The translations under genes and the position numbers were made by a program. A stretch of 64,000 bases of DNA, from NCBI GenBank assembly GCA_031418035.1, contig JANOWU010000115.1, forward strand, positions 4,635-68,634, written 5' to 3'. The notes under the pieces are model-generated. The model made no database searches, was not told where the DNA came from, and saw only the letters and a program-made list of their open reading frames with translations. This document shows, one piece after another, positions 25,991 to 34,800 of this stretch (the stretch's first letter is position 1; every line of letters starts with the position of its first letter). This stretch comes from JANOYY01 sp031418035 (GTDB taxonomy: Bacteria > Actinomycetota > Acidimicrobiia > Acidimicrobiales > JANYDT01).

Positions 25991-27007
25991 ATGAGCCAGG
26001 GCCTTGTTGTTTCGTCACTTCACGAACTCGATCAACACCACACCCACGCTCACCACCCGGAGAACCCCTCTCGGCTCGTGGCCGCGTGGCATGGTTTGCA
26101 GGCTGCAGACCTCGGCGACGCGATCGCTCTCCTGGAACCCCGACTCGCATCGCGCTCCGAGCTCGAACTCGTTCACGACGTCCACTACCTCGATGCGTTG
26201 GAGCGCTTCTGTGAGAGCGGTGGCGGCAACGTGGATGCTGACACCCGGGCGTCGCGAGGTTCCTGGGCCACAGCCTGTCTCGGTGTTGGCGCGGGCTTGC
26301 AACTGCTCGACGCGGTTGAAGCAGGAATCGCCCCGGCGGGGTTTGCGCTGATCCGACCACCCGGTCACCATGCGCTCGTCGATGCAGCGATGGGGTTTTG
26401 CCTCTTCAACAACATTGCGATTGCTGCGAAGTCGCGAACCGTACGCGGCGAGCGGGTCCTCATCGTCGACTGGGACGTGCACCATGGCAACGGCACGCAA
26501 GCGATCTTTTGGGACGACCCGAACGTGTTGTTCGTGTCGTCGCAACTGGCGGGTCATTGGCCGTTCTCCGGTGGGGTTTCCGAAACCGGCGGGCCGGCCG
26601 CTCGGGGAGCCACCATCAACTTTCCGTTTCCGGAGGGGGCGACGGGAGACGTGTTTCTACGCGCCTATGACACGGTGGTGGCGGCCGCCGTCGAGGAGTT
26701 CCGTCCCGACTGGGTGCTGATTTCGGCGGGCTTCGACAGCCACCGCGCAGACCCACTCGGCGGTCTCGGTCTGACTTCTGGCGACTTTGGGGCGATGGCC
26801 CGACGACTCATGCAGTTTGCCCCGGGGCGAGTCGTTCTCTTCCTCGAGGGAGGATACGACCTCGACGCGACGGCCGCCTCGGTCGGGGCGACGGCAGCGG
26901 CCCTCGTCGGCGAGACTCATCGGGGCGAAGCCCAAACCAACGGTGGGCCGGGCGCCACCATCGTGGCTGCTGCGTCACAGGCGCACGACCACGCCATAAA
27001 CGGTTGA
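25991..27007 (+). CDS. Histone deacetylase-fold amidohydrolase
   Basis: 338 residues. Zn-dependent deacetylase of the arginase/deacetylase fold; bacterial members remove acetyl groups from polyamines, acetoin-type or protein substrates. Readable active-site motifs: 'HTHAHHPENPSRL', 'LIRPPGHHALVDAAMGFCLFNN' (double His, about residue 122), 'LIVDWDVHHGNGTQ' (metal Asp and His), 'LISAGFDSHRADPLGGL' (metal Asp) and 'LFLEGGYDL'. All expected catalytic residues are present. Start chosen at ATG 25991 from the -10 box and from similarity; an upstream frame to 25928 is not conserved. Substrate unknown. Confidence 0.88.
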   Translation: MSQGLVVSSLHELDQHHTHAHHPENPSRLVAAWHGLQAADLGDAIALLEPRLASRSELELVHDVHYLDALERFCESGGGNVDADTRASRGSWATACLGVGAGLQLLDAVEAGIAPAGFALIRPPGHHALVDAAMGFCLFNNIAIAAKSRTVRGERVLIVDWDVHHGNGTQAIFWDDPNVLFVSSQLAGHWPFSGGVSETGGPAARGATINFPFPEGATGDVFLRAYDTVVAAAVEEFRPDWVLISAGFDSHRADPLGGLGLTSGDFGAMARRLMQFAPGRVVLFLEGGYDLDATAASVGATAAALVGETHRGEAQTNGGPGATIVAAASQAHDHAING

Positions 27008-27022
27008 CGTTTGCCGCACCCA

Positions 27023-27035
27023 CCCACTCAGTGGG
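27023..27035. terminator. Short hairpin between convergent genes
   Basis: CCCAC-TCA-GTGGG in the 31-bp gap between the convergent HDAC-like and membrane-protein genes; no T run. Confidence 0.3.
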
Positions 27036-27038
27036 CAA

Positions 27039-28376
27039 CTACCACTTCGTGAGCAGGGTGATGGCGAGACCCAACGTCAGTGCTGCCTGGGCAACGAGCC
27101 ACGTTCGGCGGTGCGTCACGATTGCGCCGGTGGCCACGGTCAGCCACGGGTAAAACGGCAGCCAGATTCGTTCCACCTCGCCCTTTGACAGCTGAGACAG
27201 CATCGCGGCGACAATGGAAAGTGCGGCACCACCGACAATCCATCGAGCGCGCCCGCGCAAGGAGCAAAGTCCGCGTATGAACGCGGGTCCGGTGGCGATG
27301 AACACGACGGCGACGTTGGCAAGCATGAAGTATGTCCACGTACGAAACTGGGCGGTACCCTTCCAGTACCAAACTCGCGTGGCGGCGGCACCTTCGACCC
27401 ACCAGAACCCGGCGGCCACGAATAGCCCCGTTACCGCAAGGCCTCCAACGACGAACCACGCCAGACGCGGCACGAGTGATCGGAACGATCGACCGTCGCG
27501 AACGATGGGGACGACAACGAGAAGGAGCGTGAAGAAGAACATCGCGGCGCCGTAACTGGCATGGGCAAAGCTGGCAAACGCAATCCCGGCTAGGAGCGGC
27601 AGAACCGGCCACCGGCTGGGAGTCTGCAACGCAACGACCACCAGCCAAACGGAAAGCGCACCCATCGCTGCGAACACGATGTCGGCGGAGGACATGGCCC
27701 AGATCGTGTACGGGGCGACGATCAGGAACGGCGCACACCGACGCGCCACCTCTTGGTTGCCGCTCACGCGCGTGACCGCGGACAGAACAAAACACGGGAC
27801 AAGAGCAGTTGCTCCGAGGGACAGCAACGCAACAGGCCATGGGCCGGGAAACCCGATTTGGGCCAAACCCTTCAGGATCAACATGAATCCGGGAGGGTGT
27901 CCGCGGTAGTGGACCGGATAGTAGGTGAGCTGATCGACGTACGTCCGAACGAACTCCCCGGCCGGCGGCATGTCGCGGATCGCGTACCAGTACTCCGTCG
28001 GGTGGATAACTGGGTCGAGAACGCCGGGTTCGCCGTCGGCCAACGCGAGCGCCAGCGAAACCAGGGCGGCGGTGAGACCCGATACCACGACGACGACGCG
28101 CCACGACGCTTCCCGAGCGAGTTTCGGGACCCACACGATCACGCCAAGGAGCAAGACGATCGCGGGAATGGTCTTCATACTGATCCGAAAATCCCAGCCT
28201 CGCTCCTCTTCGATACCGACCAGCGGAGCCGCGCCGAGCTTGACCCACGGTTTCGCATGTTGGACGCGTGCGCCCCACCAAAATGCCGCCACCTCGACAA
28301 TGCCAACGGCCGTCCAGAGCAACACCTGCCAACGATTGCATCGCAGAGCGCGACCGATTACACGAACTGCGCCCAC
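27039..28376 (-). CDS. Polytopic membrane protein, GT-C glycosyltransferase-like
   Basis: 445 residues with about ten hydrophobic segments ('IPAIVLLLGVIVWVPKL', 'VVVVVSGLTAALVSLALAL', 'WPVALLSLGATALVPCF', and others). A periplasmic-loop stretch 'YYPVHYRGHPPGFMLILKG' and terminal 'GEVERIWLPFYPWLTVATG' resemble lipid-linked-sugar GT-C mannosyltransferase-like proteins. I see no decisive catalytic DxD. Start set at GTG 28376, 8 nt after the folP-like stop, with AAGGGG upstream; the frame is open to 28601 but that part overlaps the previous gene. Operon with the FolP-like gene. Confidence 0.6.
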   Translation of the reverse strand: MGAVRVIGRALRCNRWQVLLWTAVGIVEVAAFWWGARVQHAKPWVKLGAAPLVGIEEERGWDFRISMKTIPAIVLLLGVIVWVPKLAREASWRVVVVVSGLTAALVSLALALADGEPGVLDPVIHPTEYWYAIRDMPPAGEFVRTYVDQLTYYPVHYRGHPPGFMLILKGLAQIGFPGPWPVALLSLGATALVPCFVLSAVTRVSGNQEVARRCAPFLIVAPYTIWAMSSADIVFAAMGALSVWLVVVALQTPSRWPVLPLLAGIAFASFAHASYGAAMFFFTLLLVVVPIVRDGRSFRSLVPRLAWFVVGGLAVTGLFVAAGFWWVEGAAATRVWYWKGTAQFRTWTYFMLANVAVVFIATGPAFIRGLCSLRGRARWIVGGAALSIVAAMLSQLSKGEVERIWLPFYPWLTVATGAIVTHRRTWLVAQAALTLGLAITLLTKW

Positions 28377-28384
28377 TGCTGCGG

Positions 28385-29131
28385 TTACCCCTTGACTTCG
28401 CGTTCGACGTCGCGGATGTGCGCTGGATAGTGCGCTCGACCGAAGTCGACGTCGCTGCGCAGAACAATGCGCAGTAACTCTTCGTGCTGTTCGGTTTCTC
28501 GCCAGGGCAGCGCGATGTAGATCGGCAGGCCAAACGTACGCAGACGATCCAAGTTCGAATAGACGTGCTTTTGGAAGTGATACCGCGAGGACCATTCCCA
28601 CCCGAGCGGCGCGAACCCTGTGCCCGGGTCGAGCACGACCCGTTGACGAACGCCGTAGCGATCACAGATCCGGAGCATCCGATCGAACCATTCGACCATC
28701 ACCTCGATTGCGTCTCCGTGCACGTGTTCGAGTCGTAGCGGGTCGGGACCATTCATGAACGGCAGCACGATCGGACAGGTGTAGTCGGCGGCGACCTCCA
28801 GCATTCCGGGTGCCTGCAGACCATCGGCGGCGTTCATCACCGTTGCCCCGGATTCGAGGGCCCGACGCATAACGGAGGGCCGCCAGGTGTCAACGGAGAG
28901 TTCGACGCCGAGTTGACGAATCGCCGGAATGATCGCCGCGAGCCGTATCCATTCCGTCTCCTCATCGACTTCCGTGGCGACATGGGTAGATCCTTGGCCT
29001 CCGAGGTCGATCATGTCAGCGCCATCACGTAGGAGCATCGTTGCTCGCGCCACTGCCGAGGCCGGATCTGAAACGATCGAATCAGTGTTCAGCGAGTCGG
29101 GAGACGCGTTGCACACACCGTAAATCTTCAC
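28385..29131 (-). CDS. Dihydropteroate synthase-like (pterin-binding fold) protein with lost catalytic residues
   Basis: 248 residues with the DHPS TIM-barrel layout: 'YGVCNASPDSLNTD' (for N-x-T-P-D-S-F), 'DGADMIDLGGQGSTHVA' (for DIGGESTRP), 'VELSVDTWRPSVM' and 'VVLDPGTGFAP'. The pterin-binding Lys of the canonical S-R-K segment is replaced ('IALPWRETEQ'), the IND-x-S/T segment reads 'MNAADG', and 'LMHM' reads 'LPFM'. About 20-30 residues shorter than FolP. Likely not a folate enzyme; it recalls the inactive actinobacterial FolP2 group. Start GTG 29131. It is directly upstream of the GT-C-like membrane gene, and mycobacterial folP2 is likewise next to a sugar-transferase gene. Confidence 0.72.
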   Translation of the reverse strand: MKIYGVCNASPDSLNTDSIVSDPASAVARATMLLRDGADMIDLGGQGSTHVATEVDEETEWIRLAAIIPAIRQLGVELSVDTWRPSVMRRALESGATVMNAADGLQAPGMLEVAADYTCPIVLPFMNGPDPLRLEHVHGDAIEVMVEWFDRMLRICDRYGVRQRVVLDPGTGFAPLGWEWSSRYHFQKHVYSNLDRLRTFGLPIYIALPWRETEQHEELLRIVLRSDVDFGRAHYPAHIRDVEREVKG

Positions 29132-29190
29132 GGGTTCATCTTCGCATCACACGTTGCGAAATCCGGGACACGCTCCGTCGTCGCCGGTCG

Positions 29191-29709
29191 TCAGGACGCC
29201 TTCTTCGTCGGCGGCCGCCAAGATGTGCCGAGAAGGGCAAGGGCTCCGCCACCTCCGACAGCCAACACCGCCACCAACCCACGCCACCCGGAGAACCAGG
29301 TGATGTCGAAGGCGTTGTCGAGTGACCACTCGCCCGCACCGACGGTTCCGATCGCGATCGTCATCATCATGATCATGGCGACGTACTCCCAGCCCTGACC
29401 GGGGTTGTAGATGAAGAACCCATTGCTTCGATGCGCGATCACAAACGCAACGACCATGACTCCGAAGACGCCCGCCGAAGCGAGGGGCGTCAGCAGACCA
29501 AGGACGAGGAGTACCCCCGATCCGATTTCGGTGATCGAAGCGAACCACGCCTGCGTCTTCGGTGACCGCATCCCCATCGAACCGAACCACGATGCCGTCC
29601 CCTTGATTGCGAGAGCGCCCTTCTTCCACACGTGGGCATATCCGTGCATGACAATCATCAGCCCGACGCTCACCCGAAGTACGAACATCGCAAGGTTTAT
29701 CTGGTTCAT
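29191..29709 (-). CDS. DoxX-family membrane protein
   Basis: 172 residues. Four hydrophobic helices typical of DoxX: 'LAMFVLRVSVGLMIVMHGYAH', 'ITEIGSGVLLVLGLLTP', 'GVFGVMVVAFVIAH' and 'WRGLVAVLAVGGGGALALLG'. The family pattern 'GxxhxxHG' after helix 1 and 'E-G-x-x-L-x-L-G-L' in helix 2 is visible. DoxX proteins are linked to redox or thiol stress complexes in Actinobacteria, but this one's role is unknown. Start ATG 29709; the longer frame to 29967 runs into the divergent gene. Separated by 59 nt from the FolP-like gene. Confidence 0.82.
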   Translation of the reverse strand: MNQINLAMFVLRVSVGLMIVMHGYAHVWKKGALAIKGTASWFGSMGMRSPKTQAWFASITEIGSGVLLVLGLLTPLASAGVFGVMVVAFVIAHRSNGFFIYNPGQGWEYVAMIMMMTIAIGTVGAGEWSLDNAFDITWFSGWRGLVAVLAVGGGGALALLGTSWRPPTKKAS

Positions 29710-29779
29710 CACCGTAATTCTTACTCCACACACACGAATTGGTCCCGTTCCGATGACGAGGCAGCAAGACTGAACGACC

Positions 29780-31309
29780 ATGGGACGTTCTCGACCACGC
29801 GCTCGATTGCCGATGATGTTGGTTGCAGCCCTCACGATCTTCATCGTGGGTGGGGCGCGGCCCGTTGAAGCAACTGCCTCCAGGGCAGCTGAGGTCCAGC
29901 GCACAGAACTGATCGTTCCTCCGGGTCTTCCGACGACATTTGGGCTCGGTGTTTCGAGCTCGGACACGCGTTGGATGACCGAGAGCCAAGTCCCGTGGAC
30001 GTACCGCTATCAGTACCTGACGGGCGGAGTGAACACCGGACGGGGCTGGACAACATGGCGCCGTGACGGCACGTTCGTCAGGGATTACCTCAAAGACTCC
30101 GAAGCACTCAATGCCATCCCTGTGTTCACCTACTATCAGCTGTTGGTCTCTGAGCCAGCGGCCGGATCCGACGAACAGTCGAAAGTGCTGAGCAACCTTG
30201 CCAATGCACGGACGATGGCCTCGTACTTCGCCGATTACTCGATGCTCTTACGTCGTCTCGCACCGTCGACCAAGACAGTCATTGTCCATCTCGAACCGGA
30301 CCTCAGCGGATACGCCCAACAGGTTGCGCTCACGAAGGACAATGATGCCTCTTCGGTTCCGGCCGCGGTTGCCTCATCGGGATTCGTCGGGCTCGGCGAC
30401 CTGCCCAACAACTACCGGGGGTACCAGCAGGCGCTCATGCGACTTCGAGACCAAATCGCACCTCGAGTACTTCTTGCCACTCATGTCTCGGCATGGTCCG
30501 CCGGCCACGACATCGCACTTGCGAAGGATCCAAAGCTCGACGTCGAGGGCATCGCCGCAAAGACCACTGCGTTCTTGAGCTCGGCGGGCCTGTCCGAGCT
30601 TGTCTTCCTCGACCCAGCTGACCGTGACGCCGCATTTCAAGAAAAGATCAACGGCACCCAGGGTGCTCACTGGTGGGATCCGACCGGCCAGCGATTTCCC
30701 AACTTCAACAGATACAATGCGTACGTATCATTCATCGCTCGACAGACGAAACGCGCTCTCGTGCTTTGGCAGGTACCCGTCGGAAACACCGTGACGAGGT
30801 CCCAGAACAACACCTGGAACCACTTTCAGGACAATCGCGTTGAATACTGGCTCGGGAACTATCCAAACGACGGCCAGCTCCGCACGCTGGCAAATTCGGG
30901 CGTCATGGCCTTGTTGTTCGGTGCCGGTGCTGACGGGAACACCTCGTACGAAGACCGATCCGGCGACGGAATAACCAACCCAACCCCCGTCGGTGCCAAC
31001 ACCCAAGTGGCGACCGTTGCCGATGATGACGGAGGGTACCTTCGCCAGCGCGCCGCGATCTACTACCGAAGCCCCCTAGCCCTCGGTGCGACCGTCACCA
31101 CCCTCGACTCCCCTGTCGCGTCGGTCGCCGCGACGACATCGATGGTGAACGCGACGACGTCGACTCCCCCAAGCACGACCCCAACCACGACGGCAAGAAC
31201 GACCGCAAAGGCGACTGCGAAACCGAGATCACGGAGTCGTGCGACGAAGCGAAAAGCGGCCGTCGTTCGAACAACGAAACGGCGAGTCGGCTCGACGAGT
31301 AGGTCCTAG
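29780..31309 (+). CDS. Exported protein with glycosidase-like barrel and basic Thr-rich tail
   Basis: 509 residues. Signal peptide in residues 1-32 ('MMLVAALTIFIVGGARPVEA'). The body (about 45-430) alternates strand-like and loop segments as in a TIM-barrel glycoside hydrolase: 'IPVFTYYQLLVSEPAAGS', 'KTVIVHLEPDLSGYAQQ', 'VLLATHVSAW', 'ELVFLDPADRDAAF', 'RALVLWQVPVGNTV', 'FQDNRVEYWLGNYP' and 'GVMALLFGAGADGNTSYED'. An acidic pair could be the Glu of HLEPD and an Asp of LDPAD, but this is inference. Residues about 440-509 are Thr/Ser-rich then Lys/Arg-rich. The stop overlaps the convergent gene's stop (shared CTAG). No named family recognised with certainty. Confidence 0.6.
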   Translation: MGRSRPRARLPMMLVAALTIFIVGGARPVEATASRAAEVQRTELIVPPGLPTTFGLGVSSSDTRWMTESQVPWTYRYQYLTGGVNTGRGWTTWRRDGTFVRDYLKDSEALNAIPVFTYYQLLVSEPAAGSDEQSKVLSNLANARTMASYFADYSMLLRRLAPSTKTVIVHLEPDLSGYAQQVALTKDNDASSVPAAVASSGFVGLGDLPNNYRGYQQALMRLRDQIAPRVLLATHVSAWSAGHDIALAKDPKLDVEGIAAKTTAFLSSAGLSELVFLDPADRDAAFQEKINGTQGAHWWDPTGQRFPNFNRYNAYVSFIARQTKRALVLWQVPVGNTVTRSQNNTWNHFQDNRVEYWLGNYPNDGQLRTLANSGVMALLFGAGADGNTSYEDRSGDGITNPTPVGANTQVATVADDDGGYLRQRAAIYYRSPLALGATVTTLDSPVASVAATTSMVNATTSTPPSTTPTTTARTTAKATAKPRSRSRATKRKAAVVRTTKRRVGSTSRS

Positions 31310-32190
31310 CTGCGAAACAGCCCGGCTCGGTGTGCGACAAGTCGAGCAACCACGAGATCCTCGATGGCGAGTCCCACGCTCTTGAAAAGCGTGATCTCGT
31401 CGTCGCCACGGCGATTCGCTCGACCCGACACAACGTCGGCGAGATCTCCGCGAGCACGATCCCAGGACCATCCCTCATTCGTCGCCTGGATGAGGTCGCC
31501 AGCCTCGGCGCGAGCCGCCGCCCCATCATCGAAGAACACGGCACTTCCCATGACGACGTCGGGCCCGACCTCGCGCATGTCGGGCCGGTAGGCGCCAACC
31601 AGAGAGACGTGCGTTCCGGGACGAATCATGTCGAGGCGCAACCACGGCTCCACGGAGGAGGTCGCCCCGATCACATGATCAGCCTGCCCGATGACCTCGC
31701 CGCGACCAACCATCGTGATGTCGGTCAGCGATGGAAAGGTGCTGCGCAACGCCGCAACATGCGCCTTGCCCTGGACACCACGTCCGACCACAACGGCAGT
31801 CTGGGGATCGCGACGCCCCAGAACACGTGCCGCAACCATCGTTATCGCCGGTGTACGGAGATTGGTGAGCGCGGCACCGTCCATCGTGGCAATGGGGCAC
31901 CCGCGTAGGGCATCGAAGAGCACGTAAGAACCCTGAATCAGTGGCCGTTCGGTTCCGATGTTCCTCGGTTGCACCATCACCAATTTGGTACCGGCAACGG
32001 GATGTTCCCCGCCTTCGCCATCGCCGGCCCCGAGAGTCGCACCCATCATCAAGAAGTCGCCACCCCCGACCTGGCCATGGACCCGATCGATATGTTGCAA
32101 CGAACCGGCGAACGCAGCCGCTAGCGCATCGACGGCATCGGGAAAGGAAACCAACTCCGAGATCGCGTCTGCGGTGAAGTGAGGATGCAT
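31306..32190 (-). CDS. Ornithine cyclodeaminase/mu-crystallin family protein
   Basis: 294 residues. NAD-binding signature 'TAVVVGRGVQGKAHVAALR' (about residue 130), preceded by 'LTNLRTPAITMVAARVLG', which is the family's conserved region; 'DHVIGATSS' and 'HVSLVGAYRPDMREVGPDVV' follow. The family includes ornithine cyclodeaminase, alanine dehydrogenase-like and ketimine reductase enzymes. Length is slightly short (usual 310-350). Start ATG 32190 has AAAGGAT 9 nt upstream. Substrate unassigned. Confidence 0.85.
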   Translation of the reverse strand: MHPHFTADAISELVSFPDAVDALAAAFAGSLQHIDRVHGQVGGGDFLMMGATLGAGDGEGGEHPVAGTKLVMVQPRNIGTERPLIQGSYVLFDALRGCPIATMDGAALTNLRTPAITMVAARVLGRRDPQTAVVVGRGVQGKAHVAALRSTFPSLTDITMVGRGEVIGQADHVIGATSSVEPWLRLDMIRPGTHVSLVGAYRPDMREVGPDVVMGSAVFFDDGAAARAEAGDLIQATNEGWSWDRARGDLADVVSGRANRRGDDEITLFKSVGLAIEDLVVARLVAHRAGLFRS

Positions 32191-32300
32191 TTGCTCATAT
32201 CCTTTGGTTCGGTTGCGACGGCTGCTCGGCTTGATGGGGATCGGTGATCTCGTTCGACTTCCTGAACAATCAAGGTCGGACCTCTTACGAAGCTTTAACC

Positions 32301-32386
32301 TTCCTCGTGGAGGAAACTCACCTGAACAGCGTTTGCTACACGGTAACGCAGCGTCTCAGGCCGTGACACAGTGGTCGTGCCTGTGT
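32301..32386. promoter_or_regulatory. Two inverted repeats upstream of the response regulator
   Basis: TTCCTC-GTG-GAGGAA (32301-32315) and ACACAG-N9-CTGTGT (32366-32386) lie in the 212-bp gap before the response regulator; a TAACCT -10-like box (32296-32301) precedes the first. Either could be an operator, possibly for autoregulation. Confidence 0.35.
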
Positions 32387-32402
32387 TGAAAGAACGGTCC
32401 CG

Positions 32403-33086
32403 ATGAGCACGAAGATTCTGTACGCCGAAGACGACCGGGCGATTCGCAACGCAGTGACACTGTCGCTCGAACTCGAAGGCTACGTCGTTGAAGTTGCAAC
32501 CGACGGATCTCAAGCCCTGGACAAGGCACGGGAAGGGAATGCCGACGTTCTCGTGCTCGACGTGATGATGCCCTATCTCGATGGGTTGTCACTCTGCCGC
32601 AAACTTCGCTCCGAAGGCGACCGACGACCGATTCTCATGCTCACGGCGAGGTCGGAGACCACCGACCGGATTTCCGGACTCGATGCCGGCGCCGATGCCT
32701 ATCTTGCGAAGCCCTTCGACACCGAGGATCTGCTTGCGCACTTACGAGCGTTGGTGCGACGCGTCACCTTCGCTGAGCCAACGACCGAGATTACGGTTGG
32801 CGACGTTCGCATCGACGAGGCAGCTCGACGAGTGTGGCGAGGCGAGCGCGAATTGGACCTGACCAAAACCGAATTCGATCTCCTGGTTGCGCTTGCTCGA
32901 AACGTTGGAATCGTGCTCTCACACTCCCAGATCTACGAACTCGTCTGGAACTACGACTTCGGTCCTGAATCGAAGACGCTCGCCGTCTACATGTCCTACC
33001 TCCGACGCAAACTCGAAAGTGACGATCTCCCTGCGGTGATTCATACGGTTCGCGGCATTGGGTACTCGCTACGAGTGCCCGAATAG
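32403..33086 (+). CDS. OmpR-family response regulator, MprA-like
   Basis: 227 residues. Receiver domain 1-120 with acidic pocket 'YAEDD', phospho-acceptor Asp53 in 'VLVLDVMMPYLDG', Thr in 'MLTARSE' and Lys in 'YLAKPFD'. OmpR/PhoB winged-helix domain 130-227 with 'LDLTKTEFDLLVALARN' and 'LAVYMSYLRRKLESDD...IHTVRGIGYSLR'. Pairs with the histidine kinase 12 nt downstream. By similarity and kinase architecture it is MprA-like, a class that responds to envelope stress in Actinobacteria. The efflux cluster at 35.3-40.6 kb is a natural but unproven target. Confidence 0.9.
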   Translation: MSTKILYAEDDRAIRNAVTLSLELEGYVVEVATDGSQALDKAREGNADVLVLDVMMPYLDGLSLCRKLRSEGDRRPILMLTARSETTDRISGLDAGADAYLAKPFDTEDLLAHLRALVRRVTFAEPTTEITVGDVRIDEAARRVWRGERELDLTKTEFDLLVALARNVGIVLSHSQIYELVWNYDFGPESKTLAVYMSYLRRKLESDDLPAVIHTVRGIGYSLRVPE

Positions 33087-33098
33087 GACCTCGCACCT

Positions 33099-34538
33099 AT
33101 GCCCAACACTCGCTCCCTGCGTGCTCGACTTGCGCTGTTGATGGCCGCACTCGGCGCGCTCACGGCAGTGGCCGTCGGCAGCCTTGGGTATCGATTGACG
33201 CAAAGTCGGTACTCCAACGAGATCCGTGACTCGCTCGGTCGCTTCGCCGACATAGCCCAGTCGCGGCCCAGCGTCGTAACTCGTTCGTGCACAGACATTC
33301 CCTTCCGCCGCGCCGAGGACCAACAAGTCGACGTTGTTGCGCCTCGTCCCCGCCGACGCGCGGGCCCGCCCAACGGCCGCTTCGAACCGAACGGAGCGAT
33401 CGTGCAATGCCTCGACAAGACCGGGGCCGTCGCCATGACATCACGTCCATTTGCGCTTCCGGTGAACGCCGTGGACAGAACATTGGCCCGGGCGAAAAAG
33501 CAGGTCCGGGAGGCTCGCCGCGTCGACGTCAACGACCGGAGCTATCGCCTCCTGACGGTAGGTTTGGCCTCAGGCGGCGCCATCCAAATCGCTCGTGAAA
33601 CAACGGAGAACGACCGCATTCTCGCGAGCCTGTTTCGCGGCCTGACCTGGCTGGTCGTTGCGGCGAGCGTCCTCGCCGGACTTGCCGGACTGTGGGTCGC
33701 GTCTCGCATCGCCAGACCGATCGCAGCACTCACCCAGGCCGCAGAACGGATCACCGATTCGGGACAGCTCGACGTTGCGCTCCCGACGTCGCGTTCGGAC
33801 AGCGAGACCGGGCGGCTCTCCAAGGCCTTCGGATCAATGGTCGACGCGCTTCGTATTTCTCGCGCTCAACAAACTCAGCTCGTCCACGACGCCAGCCACG
33901 AGCTTCGGACGCCGCTGACGAGTCTGCGTGCCAACATCGCGCTGCTGCGTCGCCATCCTGAGCTCCCTCCGGACAAACGAGCTGCCATCGTCGGCGACCT
34001 CCACGATGAGCTCGCCGAGCTGACGGAACTCATGAACGAACTCGTCGCCCTTGCGAGCGAAGAAAACCTCGAAGAGCCCGTCGAAAGTTACGACGCCGGC
34101 GATGTCGTCCGCGAGGTCGTCGCTCGATGGGCCCGACGCTCGGGACGCACTATCGAACTGCAGGCCTCCGATGGGCCTATCAGCGTTGTCGGACATTCCA
34201 AGGCGCTGTCTCGTTCGGTCAGCAACCTTCTGAGCAACGCCGTGAAGTTCAGTCCTCACGACCAACCGATCTCTGTTCGCATAGCAATCGAGGACGCAAA
34301 GCTCAGCGTGACCGTCGACGATCGAGGGAGCGGCTTCAACGAAACCGACCAGGCCCACGTGTTCGATCGTTTCTACCGGTCGAACGAACACCGTCCACTT
34401 CCCGGGTCCGGGCTCGGTCTCGCCATCGTGGCGAAGCTGGTGCGTGACGACGGCGGTCGGGTCACGGCAGCCAACAACGACGCAGGCGGCGCTCGCGTGA
34501 TCATCGAACTTCCGGTTGGACCACGGGATCCCCGCTAG
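33099..34538 (+). CDS. Membrane sensor histidine kinase, MprB-like
   Basis: 479 residues. TM1 at about 6-31, an extracytoplasmic sensor region of about 145 residues containing a Cys pair ('RSCTDIP' and 'IVQCLDKTG'), TM2 about 178-202 ('WLVVAASVLAGLAGLWVASRIA'), then HAMP, HisKA with His267 in 'VHDASHELRTPLTSL', and the HATPase domain: N box 'SVSNLLSNAVKFS', G1 'VDDRGSGF', F box 'VFDRFYRS' and G2 'GSGLGLAIVAKLV'. All kinase motifs are intact. Co-transcribed with the regulator; 12 nt gap. Confidence 0.9.
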   Translation: MPNTRSLRARLALLMAALGALTAVAVGSLGYRLTQSRYSNEIRDSLGRFADIAQSRPSVVTRSCTDIPFRRAEDQQVDVVAPRPRRRAGPPNGRFEPNGAIVQCLDKTGAVAMTSRPFALPVNAVDRTLARAKKQVREARRVDVNDRSYRLLTVGLASGGAIQIARETTENDRILASLFRGLTWLVVAASVLAGLAGLWVASRIARPIAALTQAAERITDSGQLDVALPTSRSDSETGRLSKAFGSMVDALRISRAQQTQLVHDASHELRTPLTSLRANIALLRRHPELPPDKRAAIVGDLHDELAELTELMNELVALASEENLEEPVESYDAGDVVREVVARWARRSGRTIELQASDGPISVVGHSKALSRSVSNLLSNAVKFSPHDQPISVRIAIEDAKLSVTVDDRGSGFNETDQAHVFDRFYRSNEHRPLPGSGLGLAIVAKLVRDDGGRVTAANNDAGGARVIIELPVGPRDPR

Positions 34539-34574
34539 CTGCGCTTCGTTCGCCGCGCTCGTTCGCCGTACGAC

Positions 34575-34800
34575 GGCGCAAAGCGCACAGAGGTTCTCGA
34601 GCTCATGCGTACCACCATGCCCGCGTTCGGTGATGTGATGAATATCAGTCCAACGCCGGACGAGAACACCCCGGCGCCCGACAACGATGATCACGTGCCA
34701 TAACCGCCCGCCGATTCCGGGCCGGAACCGACGACGTCGGCGTACCTACATCAAACGGCGAACCATCAGCACTCAACCACACACTCGACGTCACGCGGGC
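34575..34800 (-). pseudogene. Remnant of a DUF222/HNH endonuclease, frameshifted
   Basis: Two minus-strand frames together give the C-terminus of an actinobacterial DUF222-HNH endonuclease. The first frame (about 34797-34645) reads 'SSVWLSADGSPFDVGTP', 'RRAVMARDHRCRAPGC' and ends in a stop. The second (from about 34658) continues with 'RRWTDIHHITERGHGGTH' and 'ELENLCALC', covering the HNH core. A one-base shift near 34650 separates them and no upstream DUF222 domain can be followed as a continuous frame, though fragments may extend to about 34970. The rest of 34539-35267 contains no supportable gene. Confidence 0.65.
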
